A stretch of 64,000 nucleotides of DNA, taken from contig NC_133166.1 in assembly GCF_040802235.1 (NCBI RefSeq), positions 3,348,001 through 3,412,000 on the forward strand, given 5' to 3'. Under the pieces are notes generated by a model. The model did not search any database. It worked only from the letters and a program-made list of their open reading frames with translations, and had not been told where the DNA came from. The translations under genes and the position numbers were made by a program. Origin of the DNA: Manis javanica. Lineage: Eukaryota; Chordata; Mammalia; Pholidota; Manidae. Below are positions 1 through 13,079 of the stretch, piece after piece. The number at the start of each line of letters is the position of its first letter. The stretch's first letter is position 1.

Positions 1-3000
1 AATCAGTGTGATATACAGTAACAGTTTGAACACTGCCAACCATGCCACAAGGTAGCTTTGGTTATATCCATTTTAGCAGAACACCAGAGGCTTAAAAGAA
101 TGACTAGTTACCTTTTCCCACATTAAGTTGTGATTTCATGTCTTACTCTTACTTCCTAGCCTAATTATTAGTTTCATCTGTAAACCATTTTTCAAGAGGT
201 AATTGTGAGAATTGAAAAAGAAAATATGACAAAACTGCTCAACACACCATAGATATCCTCTAAATATTTGCTATATACTCCAAGTAAAACAAATAAGGAC
301 TATAGACCCCTGTGTGTGTTAACATATTGAACATAAAGTAATTTTGGGGATCCTTGCTTTTTTGGTTTAGTTTAGTTAGCTTTGTCTTGACTGACTTTTC
401 ATTTACCAAACAGTAATGTTCATCTGGACCACCTTTCATGCCATTGTTCTTTTGCTATCAAGTCATTTATGTACAATAATCTAATCTAAGCATTGTTGAG
501 ATAAAATTAATTAAAATTAATAAAATTAATCTTAGCTTTGTCAAGATAAACTAAAATTAGCTTTGGTAACAGGACCAAATGAATCACCATGCTTTTCCTC
601 AGATTTTACAAAATTCAACAGTTTGTAATAATTAATCTTAGATTTTAAAGAATTTCTTTCAATAAATTTCCTCTTGGAATTTACATAATTACATGAAGCT
701 TCAAATACAGCTTCCCAAGAAAATAAAAATAGATCCACTAATTATTTCAAGACAGCCTGTTGACCTGGCAAAAGTGTAATTCTGTTTCACTTATCTCAAC
801 CATTGGAATAGATCTGAAGCAGATACTTTCTTTCTTCACATTCCATTCACAACAGTATTGAGAGCTGCTCTTTGTGATAACTGGAGAAAGTGTTATAATT
901 CCTTTGTCAGAATATAAATATAATACTTACCTGAAGGGAAGCTTGGTTCTTTCTTTTAGTTTCCGGCTTGTGTTTATATCTGTCTCAGGGCCTTTGGGGG
1001 ACAGAATCCCTAGACATACTGTGAATACTCAGTTTCATTAAAACAGATAATGAGAGGCCTAGGGAAAGTAAGTTTCCCCCACTGTCATTCCAAATTGTAG
1101 CAGTTCACTTATTTGGCCATTTCTTTGTTATAGAGAAAATTGTCACACATGTTCTTGTCTCACCTATATGAGGCTCTAGAAGGAAAAGCTGAATTATTAA
1201 AAATGAACTCCACTGGTGATAATTATGATATACATAATGTCATTATGTATACATATTATACATAATACAGATTATTTTTAAGTTTTAAAGAGTGTTAAGT
1301 TCAATTTGTTGATGCAATACTATGCGATTCTATGTTGACTGAAATCAACATGACAGTTACGTTTCAGAAAAAGTTTGTTCAGTCTTAGTGAGAACCATGG
1401 CCCAATAGTAGTCCTTCAGCATATTCACATAAACTGCTCCCAAAACCCTTGGTTTGGGAACATCTTAAATACTTGTCTTACAACAGGCGGTGGGTGTAGG
1501 GAAGAGGTTATGTGGTTCAGTATATCGGGCAATGTCCTGAAAGAACAGACAATGGATAGGCTGATGCCATGTGTGTGAGAGGAAGCAACGATTAGGATTG
1601 CTAATTATTCTCCTAAAGGATTGTACTAGAGACAAGAACCAGACTGGTTTATGTTCTTTTGAGCATTCCTGGCTGGTTTTTCTCTGGTCATGGGTGCAGA
1701 GTGGGGGGCTGTGAATTTGGTGACACAAGCAAAAATGGCTGAAGGGCGTCTTCACAGCACAGCAGATGATATGGCTGACTTGGGGGCCTCTGCAGCTTGC
1801 ATAGTGCTTTGCCTGTGGGGCCACCAGGAGGAACCACAAAATTTCATTTTATTTCACATATAAATACATTATTATTGGCAGTCATTATGGACAATATGCA
1901 CCTCTTTCAGTACGATACCCCAGAGGAAGTGGAAGCAATTACTAAGTAGAATTTAGGGCTGTGTGTGTGTGTTTTCATACACTAGATTACCTTTTTAATA
2001 TTAGAAGTAATTTAGCCAAGTTAAGACACTAAGATGAATTTCAACTTCAACATTTTTGTCACTATACTGACTGGACATAAAAGGAATGTGTAGAAATACT
2101 AGGTAGGCTGATACTTGGAGAATAGAATGGAAAATATACAAGGCAGTAAATACAGGGTGAAATGATAGGCTAAATGTTAAAAAGGGGGAGAGGAGAAAAG
2201 AAGAATAAACAAGTCCCCAAGATTCAGATGCAATCAACCAGTAAACACTGCACAAGCACCAGGTGATGGAAGTTTGCAGTAAAAACTGAACATCTGAGGA
2301 ACCTGAGAATGCAACATGAGAGTCTATGAATTCCAAGACTTCATAAGGCTTATCTACAAGTAATTGATGCAAGATCTATGGAGAGAGATGTGCCTTGGTT
2401 AAACTGAAAAAGAATTGAATTGGTAACGCTGAATTGTGCTGCTTTTGTGGGGGAGTGTAGACAATTATTAGAGCTTTTTTAGATTTGAGTTTACATGGGA
2501 TGCCTATCTGTTACTTAGATGTCCATGATTCTGAGAGCTGGAATTTGTTCACAGACCACATTTAACACAGGACAACTGAAAATTGCCCTCAAAGTGGGCA
2601 TCAACATGATCACATAGTTTTTCACAGCACACGGCGAAATTTCAAATTCCTTGCTTTGGCTCTTGGGTCTTTTAATAAGTAACAATCACAAGCATAATGC
2701 AAATGTAGCATGACCAAATTTGAGTGATGCCAGCAATTTATTTCCTTGATGAGCTGGACCATTTTCCAAATGACAAAGTTCAAAGCCATACACACGAAAT
2801 AAAAAAATTAAGGCATATTTGGTAGAGATTCTCTGTGGGCTAAGAGGAAAGTTCTATAAGGTAAATATCTGCTGAGCCCTGGTTTCTCTGAGTGTTGATG
2901 TTGAACCATAACTGATTTTATATATGAGGTGAAAGGATTGGAGGGTAAAGTGCCCATTCTCAATTTTTTCCCTGATACTTTGGTATAAGAATTGATAGAC

Positions 3001-5133
3001 TAGTATCAGACATTTTACTCATGATGTCTTCATTTGCCTCCTACTGACTAGTTATTGCTACATTTAAGGACACTTGGAATATGTTTAACTCAGTTTCATT
3101 TACTGAATCTCTCTCTGTATGTAAAAGTCGTTATAAATTTATAACATATGTATGATATGTTACTCATATAGGGTATTTTACTCATTTTCCAGTCTGTAGT
3201 CTACAAATCTGCCACAATGTCCTTCATTTGCCACAGAACTCTAGGACAGGGATTTTCTTTTTAATATTTAAGCATCTGGTTCTGTTTAAAGGGTTATATA
3301 GCAACTATTTTTTAGGATGAGGTAAAGGTCAGCTTTAGACAAAAACAAAAATCATATTTTTTCCTGTAATATAACTCCTCACACACATAAACTGGGTTAT
3401 TTTAACTGCATCCTGGAGGCCAGCCCTTTCTTTTATAAGGTGTGTATTATGACAGAATTCATTAAAAATTTATGAATAGTTCAATTAATTTTTCTGTTTC
3501 AGTTATCTTGTTTGTATATCATAACTTGTATTTCATACTCTGGGATATAAGACAAATGCTCTGAAAAATTATAAAGAACTATATAAAATTAGGTTTCCTT
3601 ATCATTACTATTATTTTTTATTTCATTCTGAAAATTAAAACTTTCATATAAACACACATTTGCATGAATGCCTCATATATAAATGTCACATATATGTTAT
3701 CTTATGGGACCCAATGTCAAATATGAAATGATCTTGGAAAACTGGGAAGGGCTATATAAATGTTCCAGGACGTTCTTGGTGCTGTCATATTATTTTATCT
3801 TGAAAAGTAACCTTGAGGATGAATTTCATGAATGTCCAATACAGTAAACATTTCAATTTTTCAATTTGCACCCTTCACTATTTTTCACGTTTCATTTCAC
3901 TACCTTCACAGATACTGGAACGGTTCACTTACACAATTTTGGCAGTCACTGGAGGAAAAAATTATAGCTTTATCTAGTCTACCGTGCAAATACATGGATT
4001 AAAATTTATAGAGCATTCAGCTGTCTTATTGTGCTTCTGAGTCTCATTGCCTCCAGTTACTTCAGTATTTAAAATAAACTCCAAAAGTTAAATATAATTT
4101 CCCTTGTAGGTGATCATATTCTCTAGAATACCTTTTTGTTTTCCAGAAAGGACAGTCATAGCAATTTAGGAAAAAGATCATTAGGAGCAATGCAGCAGTT
4201 GTGGGCCTGAGTTTATCATTATGTGTCTGTGCATGGAATTTGAATTAAAGGGAAAGCAATTGGCTTCATATGTTGTCCTTACCTGGCATACACAGTATAA
4301 CTTTTTATTTTTCTATGTAAAATACCTTCAGGGAATTTTTTACTTAATGCCCAAAGACAGTTCTGAAAGATCCTTAAAGCAAAGAGGGAAAGAGTTTGAT
4401 TGCTGATTCCCTAATTAACTTAGAAGTATCTTTTCTAAACATGAAGTAAAAATCTTCAAAGTAAGATTTCTTTGAGTATTAGTGACCCTTCCACGAGGAG
4501 CGATAGTAGGATCTATGGCCTTCTATCCAGTTCAAGTTCATATGTAATCGTGGAAACCAAGGCCAGGAATGAGGATATGGTTTAGACAAATTACCATGAG
4601 CGAAAAGGCAATCTAGAACCTAGTACCCTTTCTATCTTTGTGTTTCCACATTTACTCTGAAGAATGTCTGGCTATAAATAATCAAGGCTAATTTCAGGAC
4701 AAGGGTCTGCCAATTCTGTGGATGATTTAAGTGCCAATATTTTTGCTTTGAAGGTATTCTACTTACTTCTGTGCTCAATGAAGAGACTGAGCTAAATGAC
4801 ATTTTATTTTTTATTAATTTTGTATCTGTGTGTGTGAGCTGGTGTGCCTATAGATCAATATTTTCATTTCTACCCATATACAGGAATGAAAATTCCTTCA
4901 ACTTTCCAGACACAACAAGCCTAAATCTTAGTATGGTTTTTAGATTAGTTTCCACAATAACCAGCCATATGTCCTCTAATATATATTATCCTTCTAGGCT
5001 TTTATCTTCTGTTATAAAACAGAGGGTTTCAATTAAATAAAATAAGATTCCTTTGGGCTCAAGCTTTAATTAATTCATATATATGTCATTATCCAAAGCA
5101 CTGGTTCATATACTATTTTGGGAAAATATGAAA
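1..5133. other. Gene-free AT-rich intergenic DNA
   Basis: No OR fragment, RNA gene or confidently recognised transposon was found here. The longest open frames, such as 124 codons on the minus strand at 1465-1839, show no family motif and overlap open frames on the other strand, as chance frames do. The composition is AT-rich with short A- and T-runs. Old repeats too diverged to recognise by eye are likely. Confidence 0.5.
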
Positions 5134-6072
5134 TTAACAAGGAAAAAATTTCATTTCTGTGGCCCTTTTCACAGCATCCTTCACTTCCTTGTTCCTTAGG
5201 CTGTAAATTAGTGGGTTTAACATAGGAATCACCAGAGTATAAAGCACAGATACCACCTTTTCTTGTTCTAAGGAATACTGGGAGCTTGGTTGAATGTAAC
5301 TAAAGCTTATTGAACCATAGAATAAAGTCACAGCCATCAGATGTGAAGCACAGGTGGAGAAGGCTTTGCGTCTGCCCACGGCTGAAGAGATCTGCAGGAT
5401 AGCAGCCACGATGAAGATGTAGGAGATGATCACAGTCAAGAAAGTGAGCATGGCAATAATGCCAGAGAAGATTAAAAGCAGCAATTCATTCATGGATGTG
5501 TCAGAACACGCCAGCCTCAACAGTGGGGGAAGGTCACAGAAGAAGTGGCTGATGACATTTGGTCCACAGAAGGAGAGTTTCACCAAGCCAATGGTGTGTG
5601 TCAATGAGTTGATTAAGCCTCCTACACAAGACCCGATGACCAGGACAATACAAAACATTTTAGTCATTGCCACTGTATAAAGTAAAGGGTTCACAATGGC
5701 CATATAGCGGTCATAAGCCATTGCTGCCAGCAAGAAGCCCTCAGTGGTAAGAAGTGACACGAATAAAAAATATTGCACAATGCATGCAGAGAATGAGATG
5801 GTCTCCCGTTCCACAAAGAAGTTCAGCAACATTTTAGGTGCAAAGACTGACGAATAGCAAGCATCCACAAATGACAGGCAGCTGAGGAAATGATACATGG
5901 GTGTTTGGAGTTTGGGAGTTACTTGGATTAGAAAGACCATTCCTAGATTCCCCACCAAAGAAATGGCATAGATCAGCAAGAACAACACAAAGAAGATGAC
6001 TCTCAGTTCACCACGTTCTGTCAGTCCCAAAAGGACAAACTCGGTAACTAAAGTAAAATTAACAGCAGCCAT
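5134..6072 (-). CDS. OR5J2: Olfactory receptor, family 5, OR5J2-like (312 aa, intact)
   Basis: This is a seven-transmembrane odorant receptor of the rhodopsin-like GPCR class, expected in the ciliary membrane of olfactory neurons and coupled to Golf. The start chosen is the ATG at 6072, giving 312 aa, which is normal for class II ORs. It puts an N-glycosylation site (NFT) at residue 5. Visible OR hallmarks are a PMYHFLS version of PMYFFLS after TM2, MAYDRYMAI at the end of TM3, SFCGPN and FFCDLPPLL in the second extracellular loop, KAFSTCASH at TM6 and [12 protein letters not shown] in TM7. The TM2 stretch with [13 protein letters not shown] and the C-terminal EMKFF-C ending agree with what I remember of human OR5J2. 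No frameshift or stop is present. The assignment is from memory; a close OR5J paralogue is the main alternative. Confidence 0.85.
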   Translation of the reverse strand: MAAVNFTLVTEFVLLGLTERGELRVIFFVLFLLIYAISLVGNLGMVFLIQVTPKLQTPMYHFLSCLSFVDACYSSVFAPKMLLNFFVERETISFSACIVQYFLFVSLLTTEGFLLAAMAYDRYMAIVNPLLYTVAMTKMFCIVLVIGSCVGGLINSLTHTIGLVKLSFCGPNVISHFFCDLPPLLRLACSDTSMNELLLLIFSGIIAMLTFLTVIISYIFIVAAILQISSAVGRRKAFSTCASHLMAVTLFYGSISFSYIQPSSQYSLEQEKVVSVLYTLVIPMLNPLIYSLRNKEVKDAVKRATEMKFFPC

Positions 6073-6084
6073 GTGTTTGTTTTT

Positions 6085-6112
6085 CTTGGCACCTGTTAAT
6101 GATAAGAACACT
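6085..6112 (-). promoter_or_regulatory. Possible 3' splice acceptor upstream of the OR5J2-like coding exon
   Basis: Read on the minus strand, a pyrimidine-rich run ends in ATTAACAG about 20 bases before the start codon, with the AG at 6094-6093. OR genes usually carry one or more untranslated 5' exons spliced just upstream of the coding exon, so this is a plausible acceptor. It is inferred from sequence pattern only. The upstream exon and promoter were not located. Confidence 0.35.
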
Positions 6113-8164
6113 GGAATTAACTGAGACTAATTCTGCATCACTATCAAGATGACTTGGCATCCCTAACTAGCTGTGCAGCTTGAGTTACTTACTTCTTTTC
6201 TCTGGTTGTTTTATCTGTAATTGGGAAAATTAAGCTAGAAAGTCTCTAGTCTCTTCAGGCAATGTTCATTTTCCTATTCCATACGGAAATTCCATGAGTG
6301 AAAAAAAGAAAACTTTAGACTCTTAGCTTACAGATGAATTCAAAATGCTGGTCTGAATGTCAAGAAGAAAACTAAGGTGAAATGCATTCCAAAATAAGTC
6401 AAGAAAAGTCCAGTTTATAAAGTACAGTAACTAAAATGCAAAATTTAGTCTGTCCCATCTGAAGTTCCTTTAAACTTCTCATTTTGGGTTTAAGAGAAGC
6501 TAATGTCAAATATATCAAGAGATAAGAATAAACTGCATTGTGACATTTAAGCCTGACATATATATCCACTTATTTTTTCATGTTTTGCTCATAGTCCATA
6601 TTTTTTTAAGTTGGATAGGACAAAAGGCAAGGCCTTAACATCCCCCAAATCTACAGTCATTCTTAGAGAATAATCAGAAGCATCTGCTTCTGAGAAAAGT
6701 ACCCAATGGCATTGGAGGAAGAGGACATTCTGACCTGGAAAATGAAACATGGTGAAGAACAACTTATAATTGGCCTTTGATATTCAATAGAAATATCTTA
6801 CTCAGGAAGCAGTCTTTATAATTTTTCTAAGAAAAAGCAAAGCTAAGCTGTTACAATGAAGTAAACCTTTTAAACGTACAGTTACTTCACAATCGTTTGG
6901 GGGTTTTATTTTGATGTTGCAATACATTTCTTAGAATATTCAATGTCTTCTCCATTTATGTACATTTGTTGATTATTACTAAATTTTGTCTGAAAAAATT
7001 TGTCTTCACATTTATATAAAAAATAAGAATAAATATTTTAAACAGCCAGGTGATGTTTTTGGTGGCTTCATCATTCTTTCACTTGGGAGGCACTGTTTCT
7101 TGAGTACAGTAAGTAAAACTCAGAATAGAAACCACATTGCAAGATTACTGAAATAAAAAGAAATAAGGAGATACCTGTTAGATCTTAAATAGCTACAGTG
7201 GCAGGTGAGTAATGCTGCTGGGAATATGTAGTTATGACAGACTGCAATTCATCCTTTGGCAAAAAAAGTTCCAAATTGAATTAGAATATTGATTCTTTCA
7301 TTGTTTCAGGAGAAGTTGCTTACTAATTTTTATGTTAAATTAGAAAAAGAAACCGAAGTATTGGACAAAGGGTGGGAATAAAGGCCAAAATTGCAAATTC
7401 CTCCCATCCCTAGTGTTTATCAAATTAAACTCTGAACATGCTTTTTTTCCTTCTTCATCTTTTTTTTTTGTACTTTTGATTGATTGTAGAATGTATGTAT
7501 ATGGGGTAGTCAAATAGATGAACTTAACTTACCAGCGGAAAAAAGAAAATTCAACACCTTAGCTTATTTAGGAAACTCATGACCATCCATTTCCATGAAT
7601 TATTTCTTTATATTCTCGCCAAAACAAAAACAAAATGGAAAAGGAAAAAGCTAAGTTTGTCTGATGATTACAGTAACTGATAGATAAGTAATAGTAGTTA
7701 TAGGTGGCAGGACTCAAAGTCAAACTTTCTAATACATGAGACCCTAAGGCACAGCCTGCATGGTGTGGAAGCTAATGCAAGATGATCCAAATGCATTCAT
7801 GTCAAAAGACAGGCCTGCATAAAAAGTTGTTATATATTTAGCTTAGTTCATATGGGAATAGAGTCCCTGGAATTCAACTGATCAAAAGAATATAATAAAT
7901 AACATTATTAAAAGTTCCCCTGCATTTCTTAAGGGATCTATGAAAGTATCAAGAATTTAATGGCTCCCTTAAGGCATTTAATTTTCTACATGTTACAATA
8001 AATAGAAAGAAAGGAGAGACAGGTAAAGGATAAAAAAAAACCCAGAACATATGATCTCTGAAAAATTCACAAAGAATTGAGAGTGATGCCCACTTGTTAC
8101 TTAGTAAGTGGTGGTTTTCAGAAGAACACTTTATACATTATTTGGGCCTATTTGTCAGAACATG

Positions 8165-8165
<1 letters not shown>
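6113..8165. other. Intergenic DNA with only faint repeat traces
   Basis: The stretch is AT-rich. A short segment near 6165-6240 resembles the inner part of a MIR element. Otherwise no gene or repeat was recognised. Confidence 0.35.
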
Positions 8166-8199
<34 letters not shown>

Positions 8200-8224
8200 G
8201 CACGCACGCACACGCACACGCAAA
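8166..8224. repeat. (CA)n / (CACG)n alternating purine-pyrimidine microsatellite
   Basis: A continuous alternating purine-pyrimidine tract begins as pure CA repeats and changes to CGCA and CACG units. The open frames across it (poly His-Thr or Cys-Val-type) are artefacts of the repeat. Confidence 0.95.
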
Positions 8225-8229
8225 ACCAA

Positions 8230-8978
8230 AACCCTGCATATCAGCAAGCTTTAAGATCCTAGAGCAAACAATAGATAGGAAAAAATTCCCTCCTCTACTC
8301 CCTTGGATGGTGAGAATGAACATCAAAGTAAACCAAAACCATTGCTTCTTCAAAGGCTTCCTGGAAATGAGCCCATTTACGCACCTCCTCAATGCCTGTT
8401 CCTCCAGTCTAACGTGTTAGCATGAGGTTTTTGCCTTCACCTCAAAATGAATTATGAGGGATGCTGGTAGCAATATTTCACACTGTTCTCTTACTTATGT
8501 ATCTAAATAACAATTTTCCTTTATTGTTTATTCTAAAAACAATTAAATTTTTCCTTCCTAAGTGCAAATTTCCCAAATCCTTAAATTAAAAACTAATGCA
8601 GCAGTGGTAGGAGTGGAAATAAGTGATATTCTAAACTTGAGTTAGGCCAGATGATGACCTTTCAGAAGGTCTGGATGTTCTAACTATCTGGTGCATCCTC
8701 TGTTTTTTTATAAATACAGAATTCCCAGTCCATATGTGAAGAATTATATAAGAAATATAAAGAGATTAAGTTTCTTAGTCCAATAGTCTTCTTTTCTCCT
8801 AGGAAATTGTAGAGTAAGGACTAAAATACAAATTTTTATTGCTGATGGGAAGGATTTACATTTTATTTATTTTAAACATCCCAATAAAATACTATGATTA
8901 TTGTACAATCAAAATTCAGTCACTACTTAGAATTATCCACAAATCTCAAATTTACCCTTCCCTTTGCTTTCCCTTCTT
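8230..8978. other. Intergenic DNA, nothing recognised
   Basis: The region between the CA microsatellite and the TTCC array is AT-rich, with no gene or identifiable repeat. Confidence 0.35.
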
Positions 8979-8979
8979 T

Positions 8980-9105
8980 CTTCCTTCCTTCCTTCCTTCC
9001 TTCCTTCCTTCCTTCCTTCCTTCCTTCCTTCCTTCCTTCCTTCCTTCCTTCCTTCCTTCCTTCCTTCCTTCCTTCCTTCCTTTTTCTTTCTTTCTTTCTT
9101 TTTTT
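8980..9105. repeat. (TTCC)n array followed by (TTTC)n and poly-T at an L1 tail
   Basis: About 25 TTCC units (8980-9081) run into about five TTTC units and then poly-T. The tract abuts the 3' end of the minus-strand L1 fragment that starts near 9107. It is best read as the L1 poly-A tail (on the minus strand) that became A-G-rich tetranucleotide repeats and then expanded. Confidence 0.9.
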
Positions 9106-9106
9106 T

Positions 9107-9741
9107 GGTATCATTAATCTACAATTACATGAGCAACATTATGTTTACTAGATTCCCCCTATCATCAAGTCCCCCCCATGTACCCCATTACAGTCATTGT
9201 CTGTCAGTGGAGTAAGATGCTATAGAGTCACTACTTGTCTTCTCTGTTGCACAGCCCTCCCCATGCCCCCCATACATTATGTCTGCTTATCGTAATGGCC
9301 CTTTTTTTCCCTTTATCCTTCCCCTCCTACCCATCCTCCCCAGTGCCTTTCCCTTTGGTGACTGTTAGTCCATTCTTGGGTTCTGTGAGTCTGCTGCTGT
9401 GTTGTTCCTTCAGTTTTTTTCTTTGTTCTTATACTCCACAGATGAGTGAAATCATTTGATACTTGTCTTTTTCCGCCTGGCTTATTTCACTGAGGATAAT
9501 ACCCTCTAGCTCCATCCATGATGTTGCAAATGGTAGGATTTGTTTTCTTCTTATGGCTGAATAATATTCTATTGTGTATATCTACCACATCTTTGTCCAT
9601 TCATCTACTGATGGACACTTAGGTTGCTTCCATTTCTTGGCTATTGTAAATAGTGCTGCGATAAACATAGAGGTGCATATGCCTTTTTTGAACTTGGCTG
9701 CTGTATTCTTTGGGTAAATTTCTAGGAGTGGAATTCTTTCT
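9107..9741 (-). mobile_element. 5'-truncated young LINE-1, 3' end
   Basis: The plus-strand sequence begins with the antisense L1 3' terminus (GGTATCATTAATCTACAATT). It continues through the 3' UTR and the end of ORF2, including the antisense of the [13 protein letters not shown] segment. It matches, by eye, the 3' part of the full-length L1 at 55.7-61.6 kb and the other short copies in this window. It is truncated near 9741. Confidence 0.85.
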
Positions 9742-9759
9742 TGATTGAAATTCCAGGCT

Positions 9760-10368
9760 TCATCTTTTCCTCTGAGGGTTTAACACTCATGCACATACAC
9801 ACACACATTGCAAAGTGCCCTGATATTAAGTGTGCAGCTTATTTAAATTTTATGACTATATACTTAAGTATAATCAACACACAAATCATGGTGCAAGTAT
9901 TCTGGCACTACAAAATGCTCCTTCATGGTCTTAATACCATAACTTAGTATTATCTGTTGTTAAAACTACATGAATGGAATCTTACATAGAGACTCCTTTT
10001 ATCTGTCTTCTTTTATGGAAAATAACATTAGTGAGATTCATTTACATTATTATATATCAATAGCTTTTTTTAAAAAATGATATTTAGCCTTCCATTTTGT
10101 GAATACATCAACAGTTATTTATTCTCTTAACAATGGGTCATTTTTTTGAGTTTCAGTTGTAGACATATACACTCATACTAAGTGGAAATCCTGGGACATA
10201 AAGTATATATATTCAGCTTACTGCAAATAGTACTCCAAAGTAGCTGTGCCATTTTCATATCCCTATCAAAGGTTTATGAGTAATAAGATTGAACATTTTT
10301 GCATATGTTTATTGGCTATTTCTAATGTCCTTCATTAGAAAGATTCCTTTCTATTTAGTTGTTTTTTT
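9760..10368 (-). mobile_element. Old antisense LINE-1, 3' part (first segment)
   Basis: Diverged phrases typical of the antisense 3' end of old mammalian L1 ORF2 can be seen, such as the 'first aid' run around GTGAGATTCATTTACAT, the stretch on spotting a pause in GGAAATCCTGGGACATAAAG, and TTTGCATATGTTTATTGGC near 10300. The element resumes after 12262, so it was split by the young L1. Confidence 0.55.
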
Positions 10369-12262
10369 TAATTGATTTGATATCATTAATATACAGTTAC
10401 ATGAGCAACATTTCGGTTAGTAGACTCCCTCCATTATCATGTCCCCACCACATACCCATTATAGTCACTGTCCATCAGTGTAGTAAGATGCTGTAGAATC
10501 ACTACTTGCCCTTTCTGTGTTATACTCCCTTCCCTGTGCCCCTGTGCTAATTGTAATGCACCTTTCCCCCCTTATCCCTCCCCTCCAACCCATCCTGCCC
10601 AATTTCTTTCCCTTTGGTAACTGTTAGTCCATTCTTGGGTTCTGTAAGTTCACTGCTGTATTGTTCCTTCAGTTTATTCTTTGTTCTTATACTCCACAGA
10701 TGAGTGAAATCATTTGATACCTGTCTTTCTCTGCCTGGCTTATTTCACTGAGCATAATACCCTCTAGCTCCATCCATGTTGTTGCAAATGGTAGGATTTG
10801 TTTTCTTCTTATGGCTGAATAATATTCCATTGTGTATATGTACCACCTCTTCTTTATCCATTCATCTACTGATGGACACTTAGGTTGCTTCCATTTCTTG
10901 GCTATTGTAAATAGAGCTATGATAAACATAGGGGTGCATCTGTCTTTTTCAAACTGGGCTCCTGTATTCTTAGGGTAAATTCCTAGGAGTGGAATTCCTG
11001 GTCAAATGGTATTTCTGCTTTTAGTTTTTTGAGGAACCTCCATACTGTTTTCCATAATGGTTGAACTAATTTACATTCCCACCAGCAGTGTAGGAGGGTT
11101 CCCCTTTCTCCACCTCCTCGCCAACATTTGTTGTTGTTTGTCTTTTGGATGGTGGCCTTCCTAACTGGTGTGAGGTGATATCTCATTGTGGTTTTAATTT
11201 GCATTTCTCTGATGATTAGCGATGTGGAGCTCTTTTCATGTGCCTGTTGGCCACTGAATTTATTCTTTGGAGAAGTGTCTGTTCAGTTCCTCTGCCCATT
11301 TTTTAATTGGATTATTTGGTTTTTGTTTGTTGAGTTTCATGGACTCTTTATATATTTTGGATGTCAACCCTTTATCGGATATGTCATTTATGAATATATT
11401 CTCCCATACTGTAGGATGCCATTTTGTTCTACTGATGGTGTCCTTTGCTGTACAGAAGCTTTTCAGCCTGTTGTAGTCCCACTTGTTCATTTTTGCCTTT
11501 TTTTTCCTTGCCTGGGGAGGTATGTTCATGAAGAAGTTCCTCATGTTAATGTCTAAGAGAGTTTTGCCTATGTTTTCTTCTAAGAGTTTTATGGTTTCAT
11601 TACTTATATTCAGGTCTTTGATCCATTTCGAGTTTACTTTTGTGTATGGAGTTAGGCAGTAGTCCAGCTTTATTTTATTACATGTAACTGTCCAGTTTTG
11701 TCAACACCAGCTGTTGAAGAGGCCTTCATTTCCCCATTGTATACCATGGCTCCTTTATCAGATATTTATTGACCCTGTATGCTTGGGTTAATATCTGGAC
11801 TCTCTATTCTGTTCCACTGGTCTATGGGTCTGTTCTTGTGCCAGTAGCAAATTGTTTGATTACTGTGGCTTTGTAGTACAGCTTGAAGGTGGGAAGTGAG
11901 ATGCCCCCTGCTTTACTCTTCCTTCTCAGGATTTCTTTGGCTATTCAGGGTCTTTAGTGGTTCTATATGAATTTTAGAACTATTTGTTCCAGTTTGTTGA
12001 AGAATGCTATCGGTAATTTGATAGGGATTGCATTGAATCTGTCAATTGCTTTAGGCTGGATGGCCATTTTGACAATTTTAATTCTTCCTATCCAAGAGCA
12101 TGGGTTGAATTTCCATTTATTAGTGTCCTCTTTAATTTCTCTTAAGAGTGTCTTGTAGTTTTCATGGTATAGGTCTTTCACTTCCTTGGTTATGATTATT
12201 CCTAGGTATTTTATTCTTTTAGATGCAATTGAATAGTTATCTTATTTCTCTTTTTCTTATAG
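10369..12262 (-). mobile_element. 5'-truncated young LINE-1 (about 1.9 kb)
   Basis: The antisense element starts with poly-T and the shared 3' terminus, then carries the 3' UTR and roughly the last 500 codons of ORF2 in broken pieces. Recognisable frames are at 10687-10929 ([13 protein letters not shown]), 10983-11204 ([15 protein letters not shown], then a zinc-knuckle-like Cys region in which one Cys has become Gly), 11260-11544 and 11963-12181. Frameshifts and stops make it a dead copy. It interrupts the old L1 on either side. Confidence 0.9.
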
Positions 12263-12825
12263 ATTGGCAGTAATCAATAAAATGATTCCTGGAAATGAGT
12301 TATTTGTCAGATACACACACTATAAGTATCTTTCCGTACTCTATGGCTTGCTCTTTTAACTTCTTAATGGTGTGTTTCCAGAAACAGAAATCCTCTATTC
12401 AAACAAAATTGAATCCTTCCATTGTTCTATTTATTTTTACTACTTGTGTGTTATTTTTAAGAAATTTTGCCCACTTTGATGTCATGAAGACATAGATTTA
12501 TGTTGACCTCAAAAGGCTCTATTCTTTTATCTTTCACAAACATGAGGTCCTATCATCCATCATAAATCAATGTTCATGTATGGTGTGAATTGCAAGTTAG
12601 GTTCATTTATCTTCCCCATAGACATCTAATTGCTGTAGCACCACCATTTGTACAAAATAAACAAAAAAGTCTCTCTCACCTTTGTATCAGTGGCTTTGTT
12701 GTAAAACAAGTAATTATACACGTGTTTGTCATTCTTTTTTGTTTGTTGATATGTTTATTCTTGAGCTAGTATCACACTGCCTTAATTGCTGTAGCTTTAT
12801 ATTGAGTATTGTGATGTGATAATGT
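12263..12825 (-). mobile_element. Old antisense LINE-1, second segment
   Basis: The sequence resumes the old L1 ORF2 in the same orientation as 9760-10368. It contains diverged versions of the usual antisense phrases (GAGTTATTTGTCAGATA, TTCTTAATGGTGTGTTTCC, and TAATTGCTGTAGCTTTATA near the end). Boundaries are by eye. Confidence 0.5.
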
Positions 12826-13079
12826 TGTTAGGCAGAATGACATGAGCAGGTTGGAGAGAGCATAAAGGCTCTCCATCAAATCAGTTGCACATTTATTTTC
12901 AAGGCAGGCATTCAGTGATATTTACTGGCTGTGCTCAGTGCTACCTACACAAAATCTTTGGCTGAGTATAAGTATGCATGTCAGAAAATAATCAAGAAAC
13001 CTTAAATGAAAATCAAACTCATGCTGTAATCATGAGCCTCTAATCCTTCTGTGGTTCCAAAATTCAGTTTGCATTGTTA

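Noticed and set aside
1465-1839. 124-codon minus-strand open frame
   Set aside because: It overlaps an open frame on the other strand and has no domain, signal peptide or coding-like composition. A chance frame or old repeat is more likely.
2001-2372. 123-codon minus-strand hydrophobic frame
   Set aside because: The hydrophobic residues come from AT-rich DNA. There are no OR or other membrane-protein motifs.
6073-6111. N-terminal extension of the OR5J2-like receptor
   Set aside because: It would need a GTG start and crosses a likely splice acceptor. The ATG at 6072 gives the usual receptor length.
8839-9215. Frames encoding FLPS or GRKE repeats
   Set aside because: They are translations of the TTCC microsatellite.
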